Assembly (NCBI GenBank): GCA_019308905.1
Contig: JAFDHF010000025.1
Location: forward strand, 1 to 57,254
Direction: 5' to 3'
Length of the DNA: 57,254 nucleotides
Source of the DNA: Deltaproteobacteria bacterium
Lineage (GTDB): Bacteria; Desulfobacterota; BSN033; WVXP01
Shown: piece by piece, positions 49,577 through 57,254 of the stretch
How positions within the stretch are numbered: the stretch's first letter is position 1
Layout of the letters: each line of letters opens with the position of its first letter
Program-made: the position numbers and the translations under genes
Notes under the pieces: model-generated
What the model was told of the DNA's origin: nothing
Database searches by the model: none
What the model saw: the letters and a program-made list of their open reading frames with translations, nothing else

Positions 49577-51301
49577 ATGAATGGAGGCAAGTCGAATACG
49601 AGCAGGGCGGGCAAGAATCCCGCTGATTTGGTGCTTCAAAACGCCGCGGTTTACACGGTCGATCCCAGCCGCCCGTGGGCGGATTCACTTGCGGTCAAGG
49701 GCAAAGAGATCGTCTATGTGGGAAGCAACACCGGGGTTGGTGCCTACATCGGCCAGGGCACAGAGGTGATAGACCTCCACGGAAAGATGGTCCTCCCGGG
49801 ATTTGTCGACTCTCATGCCCACGTGTCCCTGGGTGTCTCGCTGGTTCCTTCCGTGTCGGTTCAACTCTTCAACCTGCCGTCCCTTGCCGCGTATCAGCAG
49901 GCCTTGAGAGATTTCGCGGCGAGACGTCCCGATCTGGAAGTCATCTATGGTGCAGGCTGGACCAACTCCATTTTCCCTCCCCTAGGGCCCAGAAAAGAGG
50001 ACCTCGACGCCGTTGTGGCAGACCGCCCCGTGTCGATGATGTCAGAGGACGGCCACGCGGTCTGGGTAAACTCAAAGGCCCTCGAGGCAGCAGGCATCGG
50101 CAAGGGAACCCCTGATCCACGAGGTGGTGTGATAGAACGCGACCCCGAGACGGGCGAGCCCTCCGGGACACTGCGGGAAACCGCCATGGACTCCGTCCAT
50201 AGTATCCTGCCTCCGTACACAGTCGAACAGATGAAGGAGGGTATACGAGCCTATGCAGCCATGGCCGCAAGAGAGGGCATCACTACCGTCCACGACCCCA
50301 TGCTGATCTGTCCCGGCGACAGGGAATCCTACCTGGCCTCGGGGCTGGCCAGGAACAGTGTCGAGGCCTTTTCACAGCTCGAAGCCCACGGTGAGTTGAG
50401 CCTCCGTGTGAGAGGGTCTCTCCTGACCTTACCGACAAGAGGCCCGGCACAGGTTTCGGCATTCCTCTCGGAACGTGCCAAACACAGGGGAGCACAGTTT
50501 CAGATCAACTCGGCCAAGATATTCGCAGACGGTGTCATAGAGGGGAGCACCGCCTATCTTTTCGAACCTTACGCACACATGCCGGAATACAGGGGAAAGA
50601 GCCTCTGGGAACCGGACGCCTTGAAGGAGATCTGCAGGGTCCTGGACCGCGAGAAATTCCAGATTCACGTTCACGCCATCGGCGATGCTGCCATCAGCAT
50701 GACACTCGACGCCTTTGAACACGCAAGAAACGCAAACGGCCCCCGGGACTCACGCCACCTGATCACACATCTCCAACTCCTCGGTCCCAAGGATATCCCC
50801 CGCTTTGCCTCCCTGGGGGTCATCGGGGTACCCCAGCCCATCTGGTTTCTGAAGGGCGACTACTACTACAAACTGGCACTCCCTTACCTGGGCCGCGAGA
50901 GGGCAGATCGCCAGTACCCCATGAAGAGCTTTTTCGAGGCCGGTGTCAGGATGGCCGGGGCAAGCGATTTTCCGGTCACGCTCCCATGCCCTCCTCTGCT
51001 CGGCATCATGACCGGTGTAACGAGATGCGAGCCGGGCGTCGCAGACCCAGGCGAGGTACTCTGGCCGGAAGAGCGGGCAAGCCTCAAGGACATGATCGCC
51101 TGCTTTACGATCAACGGCGCGTACGCCAATTTCCTCGAAAGGGAAACAGGCTCGCTCCAGGTAGGCAAAGTGGCGGACATCGTTGTAATCGACGGGAACC
51201 TCTTCGAGATGCCTGCCTCTGAGATCGGGAAGACCCGGGTTGTGCTGACCCTCTTTGAGGGAAGAGAGGTCTACCGGGATGCTTCACTCCACGGGGAATA
51301 G
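49577..51301 (+). CDS. YtcJ-type amidohydrolase
   Basis: 574 residues of the Amidohydro_3 family. Motifs: VLPGFVDSHAHVSLGVSLVP (HxH metal ligands), AGWTNSIFPPLGPR, KIFADGVIEGSTAYLFEPYA, FQIHVHAIGDAAISMTLDAF (third His), LITHLQLL, and GASDFPVTLP (metal Asp). The length is normal. The exact substrate cannot be read from the sequence; relatives hydrolyse N-substituted amides and formamides. It lies 49 bases behind the aminopeptidase gene and probably works on the same peptide or amide substrates. Confidence 0.88.
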   Translation: MNGGKSNTSRAGKNPADLVLQNAAVYTVDPSRPWADSLAVKGKEIVYVGSNTGVGAYIGQGTEVIDLHGKMVLPGFVDSHAHVSLGVSLVPSVSVQLFNLPSLAAYQQALRDFAARRPDLEVIYGAGWTNSIFPPLGPRKEDLDAVVADRPVSMMSEDGHAVWVNSKALEAAGIGKGTPDPRGGVIERDPETGEPSGTLRETAMDSVHSILPPYTVEQMKEGIRAYAAMAAREGITTVHDPMLICPGDRESYLASGLARNSVEAFSQLEAHGELSLRVRGSLLTLPTRGPAQVSAFLSERAKHRGAQFQINSAKIFADGVIEGSTAYLFEPYAHMPEYRGKSLWEPDALKEICRVLDREKFQIHVHAIGDAAISMTLDAFEHARNANGPRDSRHLITHLQLLGPKDIPRFASLGVIGVPQPIWFLKGDYYYKLALPYLGRERADRQYPMKSFFEAGVRMAGASDFPVTLPCPPLLGIMTGVTRCEPGVADPGEVLWPEERASLKDMIACFTINGAYANFLERETGSLQVGKVADIVVIDGNLFEMPASEIGKTRVVLTLFEGREVYRDASLHGE

Positions 51302-51456
51302 GGTTTTCTCCCCTGGGGGCTAGGCTCTCTCCAGTAGTTCGTTGGCCCCGGCCGACCCCTCTTGCTGTTATGAGACTTCCTTTCGGCCAAGAACCGAGTC
51401 AAGAGGGGGGGCACCTTCAGAGCATGCCCTTCCGGCGCGACCCGGCCCGGGGGGGC

Positions 51457-51508
51457 GGGGAACTATAAACGGTTCCCCGTATCCAAAGGAGGTGGTGTGC
51501 AAACCACC
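51457..51508 (+). promoter_or_regulatory. Two hairpins in the leader of the substrate-binding protein gene
   Basis: GGGGAAC-(8)-GTTCCCC (51457-51478) and GGTGGT-gtgcaa-ACCACC (51491-51508) lie 92-143 bases before the ATG at 51600. They may stabilise the transcript of the binding protein, which usually needs a higher level than the permeases, or may be remnants of an attenuator. The 51302-51599 gap has no gene. Confidence 0.4.
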
Positions 51509-51599
51509 GGAGCGAGGGGGAGAGAGAACGCCGTCAAATCCAGACGCCCCCTTTTTTCCTGGGTATGGAACATGACAAAACCACGACAGGAGGTGTGAC

Positions 51600-53147
51600 A
51601 TGTCTGTTGGGAAGAGAATCTTTTCCACCGTGGTGTTGGTTCTTGCCTTCACCTTCTCTCTTGTATCGATCGGCACGACCAAGAACATCATAAAGGTATT
51701 CATGTGGGAGATCAAGGATTGGGACCCCCACGTCTGCTATTCCGACGGGGCCCGGATCCTGACCAATATCTACGAAACTCTCGTCAGATATGAAGACGGA
51801 AAGGTGACCCCCTCCCTGGCCACCTCCTGGGAGAAATCCGACAACGGAAGGGTCTGGACCTTCAAACTCCGCAAGGGAGTGAAGTTTCAAAACGGAGAGC
51901 CCTTCAACGCTTATGCCGTGAAATACTCGATCGACCGGCTGCTGAAGATGGGCAAAGGAGGCGCATGGAACTTCGAGCCGATCAAGGAGACAAGGGCCAT
52001 CGACGAGTACACGGTACAGTTCGTCTGTGACGAAGCCCAACCTGTGGACCTCATGATGACATCCTATTACGGTCCTTACATCATGCCCCCGAAGCTGACC
52101 GAGGCAAAGGGATCGGAATGGTTCCAGAGAGGCAATGCCTGCGGCACCGGACCATACAAGCTCAAGTCCTATGAAAAGGGGGTCGGCGCTGTACTCGAGA
52201 AATTCGACGACTACTGGGGAGGGTGGAAGCCCGACCAGTTCGACATTGCGATCTACAAGATCATCAACGAGTCCTCGACAGCAGTCCAACTCCTGAAGCG
52301 GGGTGAGATGGATATCATCGAGATGGTGCCCATGGAGGTCCAGGAGAGCCTGGCAAAAGAGCCGGGCATCGAGATGGCCGTCTTCGAGAGCACCCAGAAT
52401 CTCTGGTACCATCTCCATAACCAGAAATTCCCCACAGACGACATAAACGTGAGAAAGGCCATCAGCCACGCCATCAACGTCGACGAGATGATCGAGACCA
52501 TCTTCGGTAAAAGGAACGCCGTCAAGGCCGTCGGGCCCATCCCGTACAGCCTCTGGGGCCATGACCCCACCCTGAGGACTTACGATTACAACCCGGAGAA
52601 GGCCAAGCAGTATCTTGCCAAATCCAGATATGCAGACCAGTGGAAAAAGGGGGAGCTCAAGCTGACTATCACCTCCTATGACGAGACCAGGCTGGCACCG
52701 GCGACTTACATACAGGCGGCGCTGAAGAAGATCGGGATCACCGCGGAAATCGACTCCACTCCCTGGCCCGCCTGCTGGGAGACTTTCAAGAACAAGGAGA
52801 GGTGTCCACAGATGACCTGTCTTGACTGGTGGGCGGAATGGCCGACACCCAGGACCTTTCTTACCGGGCCCTGGTTCAAGGAAGAGGAGACACTGTTCAA
52901 CTGGGCCTACTACTACAACCCGGAGTTCGAAAGGCTCGTCAATGAGGCGATGACTTACGAGGCGACCGACATCTCGAAGGCCTCGGAGTATTACAGCAAG
53001 GCCCAGCAGATCCTGCTGGACGACGCTGCATCGTTTTTCGTCGCCGATTTCAATTACGTGGTCTTCAAGAGAAAAGACATCAAGGGCCTGAAACTCCTTC
53101 CGCTTTACAACGGTGCTTACTGGATTTACCGTCTGTCGAGAGGATAA
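51600..53147 (+). CDS. Peptide ABC transporter substrate-binding protein (family 5)
   Basis: 515 residues, RBS GACAGGAGG. The signal peptide is MSVGKRIFSTVVLVLAFTFS plus LVSIGTT. Body: MWEIKDWDPHVCYSDGARIL, TNIYETLVRYEDGKVTPSLA, TSWEKSDNGRVWTFKLRKGV, KFQNGEPFNAYAVKYSIDRL, and later INVRKAISHAINVDEMIETI. This is the SBP_bac_5 (OppA/DppA/NikA) family, periplasmic; it binds short peptides or similar ligands and delivers them to the permeases encoded next. No lipobox is seen. The ligand cannot be told from the sequence. Confidence 0.92.
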   Translation: MSVGKRIFSTVVLVLAFTFSLVSIGTTKNIIKVFMWEIKDWDPHVCYSDGARILTNIYETLVRYEDGKVTPSLATSWEKSDNGRVWTFKLRKGVKFQNGEPFNAYAVKYSIDRLLKMGKGGAWNFEPIKETRAIDEYTVQFVCDEAQPVDLMMTSYYGPYIMPPKLTEAKGSEWFQRGNACGTGPYKLKSYEKGVGAVLEKFDDYWGGWKPDQFDIAIYKIINESSTAVQLLKRGEMDIIEMVPMEVQESLAKEPGIEMAVFESTQNLWYHLHNQKFPTDDINVRKAISHAINVDEMIETIFGKRNAVKAVGPIPYSLWGHDPTLRTYDYNPEKAKQYLAKSRYADQWKKGELKLTITSYDETRLAPATYIQAALKKIGITAEIDSTPWPACWETFKNKERCPQMTCLDWWAEWPTPRTFLTGPWFKEEETLFNWAYYYNPEFERLVNEAMTYEATDISKASEYYSKAQQILLDDAASFFVADFNYVVFKRKDIKGLKLLPLYNGAYWIYRLSRG

Positions 53148-53207
53148 TCCTCGAGATGCCGCCCCGGAGGTATGCCGGGCGCGGCATCCTCGGACGCACG
53201 TACGCCA

Positions 53208-54230
53208 ATGGGCTATTACATTCTGAAAAGAGTCGCCTTCATGGCCATTGTTCTCTGGGTCCTGACGATGGTGACCTTCTTCCTCACCACCATCGCCCCC
53301 TCGGACCCGGCCGGCCTGTGGGTGGGGCCGCGACCCAAACCGGGACAACTGGAAAAGGCGAGAAAGGAACTCGGCCTGGACAAGCCGGCCCATACCCGCT
53401 ATGTGCTCTATCTGAAGAGACTCGTGCACGGAGATTTCGGTGTTTCAATCCGAACCCGCCAACCCGTGGCCGGGGAACTGAAGCGATATTTCCCGGCCAC
53501 CATCGAGTTGGTCACCGTTGCCATCATCCTCAGCCTGGTCGCGGGTATCCCCTTGGGCATCTACACCGCCTTCCACAGGGAATCCCTGGCCGACCACGCC
53601 GGGAGGATCTTTTCGCTCTCCGGCGTCGCCGTCCCCATCTTCTGGCTCGGGATGATGTTTCAACTGGCCTTTTCCAGTGGCTGGCAACTCCTTCCTCTCC
53701 AGGGGAGAATTTCCAGTACCGCTTTTCTCCTCTACCCCATCGACACCAAAACCGGGTTCTATCTCATCGACACCCTGATAACCGGCAACTGGCCGGCCTT
53801 CGTGGATTCCGTGACGCACATGGTCCTCCCGGCGGTCACCCTCGCTTTTGCCTCCCTCGCCTTCGTGGTGCGGATAACCCGTTCGTCGATGATCGAAGTC
53901 ATGAATCAGGACTATATCCGGACTGCCAAGGCCTTCGGCATGAAAGAAAAACTGATTCACTACAAATATGCACTCAAGAACGGGTTGATTCCGGTTGTCA
54001 CCGTTGTCGGGCTCTCTTATGCCTATGAGATGGGCGGATCCATACTGGTGGAAAGCATCTTTGACTGGCCGGGAATGGGGCGATTCCTCTGGCTTTCGAT
54101 TATCAACAACGATTACCCCGGGATCATGGGCGTGACCATCGTGTTTGCCGTCATATGCTGTACGATCAATCTGGTCGTCGATCTGCTCTACGCGTTCATC
54201 GATCCCAGGGTGAAGACCGGAGGAAAGTAG
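53208..54230 (+). CDS. Peptide ABC transporter permease (DppB-like)
   Basis: 340 residues from ATG 53208. The first membrane segment is at VAFMAIVLWVLTMVTFFLTT. Membrane segments: IELVTVAIILSLVAGIPLGI, then FSLSGVAVPIFWLGMMFQLA, MVLPAVTLAFASLAFVVRIT, VVTVVGLSYAYEMGGSILVE and IMGVTIVFAVICCTINLVVD. The EAA-type ATPase-contact loop is in QDYIRTAKAFGMKEKLIHYK. DppB/OppB family, inner membrane. It follows the binding protein. Confidence 0.93.
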   Translation: MGYYILKRVAFMAIVLWVLTMVTFFLTTIAPSDPAGLWVGPRPKPGQLEKARKELGLDKPAHTRYVLYLKRLVHGDFGVSIRTRQPVAGELKRYFPATIELVTVAIILSLVAGIPLGIYTAFHRESLADHAGRIFSLSGVAVPIFWLGMMFQLAFSSGWQLLPLQGRISSTAFLLYPIDTKTGFYLIDTLITGNWPAFVDSVTHMVLPAVTLAFASLAFVVRITRSSMIEVMNQDYIRTAKAFGMKEKLIHYKYALKNGLIPVVTVVGLSYAYEMGGSILVESIFDWPGMGRFLWLSIINNDYPGIMGVTIVFAVICCTINLVVDLLYAFIDPRVKTGGK

Positions 54231-54241
54231 AAGGAACAGAG

Positions 54242-55135
54242 ATGCAAACCACCTTTGCAAAACCGCCCTCCCCCTGGGAGCGCAAAAAGGAGCGCACCGG
54301 CTATTACCTCTACCTCATCCGGGGAAACCGCTTGCTCATGCTGGGGCTTGGGATCGGCGCTCTCCTGGTTTTCGTGGCTCTGCTGGCGCCCTGGGTCGCA
54401 CCGTTTCCGGGAGATGCCTCGGGCGACATTCACATGCACAGCAAGCTCCTTCCCCCGTCTCCACGCCACCTCATGGGAACAGACCATCTCGGAAGGGACA
54501 TATTTTCCAGGGTGCTCTACGGATCCAGGTACTCACTCTCCATCGGACTCGGGATCGTCCTGATCGCACTTCTCATCGGCATCCCCCTGGGCCTGGTCGC
54601 CGGATACTTCGGAGGACGGATGGATGAAATACTGATGAGAATCTGCGACGGTTTTCTCTCTTTTCCGACCCTGCTCTTGCCTATTGTCATCGGCGGGGTG
54701 TTCGGAAGCAGCATGAAGATCAACATGATCGGGCTGGCCATTGTTTGGTGGCCCTGGTATTCGCGGCTCCTGAGGGCTCAGGTCTTGGTCACCCGGGAGC
54801 AACTCTACGTGTTGGCGGCCAAATCGATGGGCGTCAGAGACGGGGTCATCATCCTCCGGCATGTAATATCGAACAGCATAAGCCCGGTCCTGGTCCAGGC
54901 TTCCCTGGACCTCGGCTACGCGATTCTGGCGTCGGCCTCGCTCAGTTTCATCGGCATTGGTGCCAGACCCCCTAGGGCTGAGTGGGGGTTCATGATCAGC
55001 GAGGCGAGGCCCTATTTCTTGAACTTCTGGTGGACCACGACCTTTCCCGGACTCGCCATCTTCTTATCCGTTTTTGCCTTTAACCTGCTTGGGGACGGCC
55101 TGAGGGAGGTTCTGGACCCCAAGGTACGCCAGTGA
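54242..55135 (+). CDS. Peptide ABC transporter permease (DppC-like)
   Basis: 297 residues from ATG 54242. Order: LMLGLGIGALLVFVALLAPW, then the DppC-typical HLMGTDHLGRDIFSRVLYGS, SLSIGLGIVLIALLIGIPLG, MRICDGFLSFPTLLLPIVIG, the ATPase loop YVLAAKSMGVRDGVIILRHV, and LASASLSFIGIGARPPRAEW. It partners DppB. The next gene starts one base after the stop, so the genes are tightly operonic. Confidence 0.93.
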   Translation: MQTTFAKPPSPWERKKERTGYYLYLIRGNRLLMLGLGIGALLVFVALLAPWVAPFPGDASGDIHMHSKLLPPSPRHLMGTDHLGRDIFSRVLYGSRYSLSIGLGIVLIALLIGIPLGLVAGYFGGRMDEILMRICDGFLSFPTLLLPIVIGGVFGSSMKINMIGLAIVWWPWYSRLLRAQVLVTREQLYVLAAKSMGVRDGVIILRHVISNSISPVLVQASLDLGYAILASASLSFIGIGARPPRAEWGFMISEARPYFLNFWWTTTFPGLAIFLSVFAFNLLGDGLREVLDPKVRQ

Positions 55136-55136
55136 A

Positions 55137-56120
55137 ATGCCGATGGGTACGGACAGGATTCTTCTGGAAATCAGGAACCTCGGGGTCGAGTTTTCCATGT
55201 ACAAGAGCACGGTAAAGGCGATCCAGGGGATCGATCTCACTATGCAGAAGGAGGAGACCCTGGGACTCGTGGGCGAATCCGGTTGTGGGAAATCCGTGAC
55301 CGCCCTATCGATCGTGAGGCTCATCCCCTATCCGGCCGGCAGAATCGTCTCGGGCGAGATATGGTTCGAGGGAGAAAATCTCCTGAACAAAAGTGAGAGG
55401 GAGATGCAGGAAATCCGGGGCAAGACTATTTCCATGATTTTTCAGGACCCCATGACCTCGCTCAACCCGGTCTTTACAGTGGGAGACCAGATAGAAACGG
55501 TTATCCGGCTCCACCAGAAAGTCTCAAAGTCCGAGGCTCTGGATCGGGCTGTGGAGATGTTCTCCATGGTGGGATTGTCAGACCCCCTCGCCGCTCTCGG
55601 CAAATACCCCCATGAGCTGAGCGGCGGGATGTGCCAGAGGGCCATGATCGCCATGGCCCTTTCCTGCAGGCCGAGTCTCCTCATAGCCGACGAACCGACA
55701 ACGGCCCTCGATGTGACGGTTCAGGCACAGATACTCCACCTCATGCGAGATCTGAAGACCGAGGTCAGAACCTCCATCCTCTTGATCACCCACGACCTGG
55801 GGGTGATCGCCAAGATGTGCGAGAACGTCGCGGTAATGTATGCTGGCAGAATCGTAGAGTACGGAAGCCTGCGTCAGATTTTCAAGGACCCAAGACACCC
55901 CTATACCAGGGGACTCCTGGCCTCGACCCCGAAGCTGGGAGAGGCCAGGGATCGTCTGGAAACAATCGAGGGATACGTGCCGAACCTCGCAGACCCGCCT
56001 CCGGGATGCCTTTTCAACCCCAGATGTTCCCAGGCCAGCGACATCTGCCGCGCGGAAGTCCCCGGAACCGTTGAAATAGATGGAGGCCATCTCGTGTCCT
56101 GCCACCTGTGGCAGGGATAA
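55137..56120 (+). CDS. Peptide ABC transporter ATPase (DppD-like)
   Basis: 327 residues. Walker [15 protein letters not shown]-loop [17 protein letters not shown], signature [18 protein letters not shown], Walker [14 protein letters not shown]-loop [11 protein letters not shown]. The family C-terminal domain has the four-Cys pattern ([17 protein letters not shown], then SCHLW). Cytoplasmic; it energises DppBC together with DppF. Confidence 0.95.
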   Translation: MPMGTDRILLEIRNLGVEFSMYKSTVKAIQGIDLTMQKEETLGLVGESGCGKSVTALSIVRLIPYPAGRIVSGEIWFEGENLLNKSEREMQEIRGKTISMIFQDPMTSLNPVFTVGDQIETVIRLHQKVSKSEALDRAVEMFSMVGLSDPLAALGKYPHELSGGMCQRAMIAMALSCRPSLLIADEPTTALDVTVQAQILHLMRDLKTEVRTSILLITHDLGVIAKMCENVAVMYAGRIVEYGSLRQIFKDPRHPYTRGLLASTPKLGEARDRLETIEGYVPNLADPPPGCLFNPRCSQASDICRAEVPGTVEIDGGHLVSCHLWQG

Positions 56121-56144
56121 CCCGTACGCCAGAGAACCCGGTCG

Positions 56145-57107
56145 ATGGAAAGATTGGTCCGTGTCCGACACCTGAAGAAATACTTCCCCGTCAAGCAGGG
56201 TCTTTTGGGAGGGGGCAAGCGGTTCGTCAAGGCCGTGGACGATGTCTCCTTCGAGATAGGTCGGGGCGAAACCCTGGGCCTGGTGGGCGAATCAGGCTGC
56301 GGCAAGTCCACCGTGGGCAGGACCATCATGAGGTTGGTAGAGCCCACGGGAGGAGAGGTCTTTCTCGGGTCAAAGGCGATCTTCAGCCTCACCGAGGAAG
56401 AGCTTCGGGCTGTCAGGAAGGAGATGGCCATCGTGTTCCAGGATCCATATTCCTCGCTTGACCCGAGGTTGCGGGTAATGGACATCGTCGCCGAGCCCCT
56501 GAGAACCCACACGAGCCTGACCGGAACCAAGTTGAGAGGGAAGGTACTGGAACTCCTCCGGCACGTGGGTTTGGGAAGTGAACATCTGGCCCGCTACCCC
56601 CACGAGTTCAGCGGGGGGCAGAGACAGCGGATCGCCATAGCCAGGGCTCTCGCGTTGAACCCCTCCTTCCTGATCCTCGACGAGCCCACCTCGGCACTGG
56701 ATGTATCGGTTCAGGCTCAAGTCCTCAACCTCATAACCGGCCTCCAGAAAACCTTCGACCTCACCTACCTGTTCATCTCCCACAACCTCGCCGTGGTGGA
56801 GCACATCTCACACCGGGTGATCATAATGTATCTCGGCAGGATCGTCGAGGCAGGCCCGACCGACGCGATATTCCTCAACCCCGCACACCCTTATTCGAAA
56901 GCCTTGCTCTCGGCCGTCCCGAACCCAGATCCCGACCGGCAGACAGAGGAATTCGTCCTCATGGGCGACGTTCCCAGCCCCGTGGACGTGCCCAGCGGGT
57001 GTGCCTTTCGCACGAGATGCCCCTTGGCACGGGACATCTGCAGGGACCGGCTGCCCCTTCTCACCGAGATCGAAGAAGGCCACTCGGCGGCCTGCCACCT
57101 TGTATAA
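56145..57107 (+). CDS. Peptide ABC transporter ATPase (DppF-like)
   Basis: 320 residues. Starts [20 protein letters not shown]. Walker [21 protein letters not shown]-loop [15 protein letters not shown], signature [15 protein letters not shown], Walker [14 protein letters not shown]-loop [13 protein letters not shown]. The C-terminal oligopeptide-transporter domain has [18 protein letters not shown]. Last gene of the operon in the window. From 57108 to the end (147 bases) I see nothing coding. Confidence 0.95.
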   Translation: MERLVRVRHLKKYFPVKQGLLGGGKRFVKAVDDVSFEIGRGETLGLVGESGCGKSTVGRTIMRLVEPTGGEVFLGSKAIFSLTEEELRAVRKEMAIVFQDPYSSLDPRLRVMDIVAEPLRTHTSLTGTKLRGKVLELLRHVGLGSEHLARYPHEFSGGQRQRIAIARALALNPSFLILDEPTSALDVSVQAQVLNLITGLQKTFDLTYLFISHNLAVVEHISHRVIIMYLGRIVEAGPTDAIFLNPAHPYSKALLSAVPNPDPDRQTEEFVLMGDVPSPVDVPSGCAFRTRCPLARDICRDRLPLLTEIEEGHSAACHLV

Positions 57108-57254
57108 ATACCACGGCCGCTTAATCCAGGCGAAAAGATGTGGCCCGGAATCTTCCTCCGCAGAAAACCTCGGATGGCCCTCCGCGCCAGGGCGCCTTGC
57201 CCATTCGGAAGAGACAGCACCTTTTGGCGCATGCCGTGTTTCATGAATATCCAC

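Noticed and set aside
51534-53429. 631-residue frame on the minus strand
   Set aside because: It is the shadow of the substrate-binding protein gene, whose plus-strand product matches a known family from end to end.
56808-57254. 148-residue minus-strand frame at the right edge
   Set aside because: It is antisense to the DppF-like ATPase end and has no recognisable features.

Overview
The window is a GC-rich bacterial chromosome fragment. Gene density, tmRNA, tRNA-Pro, RdgB, a sigma-54 enhancer-binding regulator and the Dpp-type transporter suggest a Gram-negative bacterium, most like an uncultured Desulfobacterota ('deltaproteobacterial') lineage. That placement is an inference from gene style; no marker here fixes the taxon.

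Layout. (1) 1-3720: the end of an integrated mobile element on the minus strand. It holds a ribbon-helix-helix/coiled-coil protein, an excisionase-type HTH protein, a RepA-like AAA ATPase and a zinc-finger-like protein, and it abuts a 41-nt 5' fragment of tRNA-Arg(TCT) that looks like an attachment site. (2) 3892-9491: housekeeping and orphan genes, namely an LssY_C protein, tRNA-Pro, RdgB, tmRNA, a broken GIY-YIG gene and an adenylate-cyclase/TolB-like/TPR protein. (3) 9492-10816: a gene-poor stretch with a decayed IS200-type TnpA and a short dispersed repeat. (4) 10817-46170: a nearly complete extracellular contractile injection system (eCIS, Afp/PVC-like) locus. (5) 46471-48190: an insertion sequence. 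(6) 48285-57107: a catabolic operon with a DmpA-type aminopeptidase, a YtcJ-type amidohydrolase and a five-gene Dpp/Opp peptide ABC transporter behind a near-consensus sigma-70 promoter.

The eCIS locus starts with a sigma-54 activator whose receiver domain lacks the phospho-acceptor Asp. A well-spaced -24/-12 promoter (12532-12547) and several palindromes precede the structural operon. Gene order: DUF3467, AAA+ ATPase (Afp15), DUF4157 'eCIS core' protein, a hypothetical, Afp16 cap (DUF4255), a carboxypeptidase-regulatory-like protein, sheath, sheath with a C-terminal lamin-tail domain, tube, assembly protein, DUF6760-like protein, second tube, a long disordered protein, LysM tube protein (Afp7), gpD-like hub, gpV/VgrG-like spike, gp25, two gp6/J-like baseplate proteins, tail protein I, a probable fibre/adaptor, a Thr-Pro-repeat protein and a glycosyltransferase. 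Two candidate effectors flank an Asp-box protein. A minus-strand trio of related unknown proteins follows, then a metallophosphoesterase, an L,D-transpeptidase-like peptidoglycan-binding protein and a tiny membrane protein.

The most unusual part is 34156-36999. A protein ending in PKD-type half repeats is followed by one that starts with the complementary PKD half, carries about ten PTVTPR hexapeptide repeats (mucin-like) and ends in a helix-hairpin-helix domain. Five bases further on is a glycosyltransferase with the DxH and WGxE-x-x-EISxRxW signatures of polypeptide GalNAc-transferases. This suggests a contractile injection particle with an O-glycosylated, mucin-like appendage made by its own dedicated enzyme.
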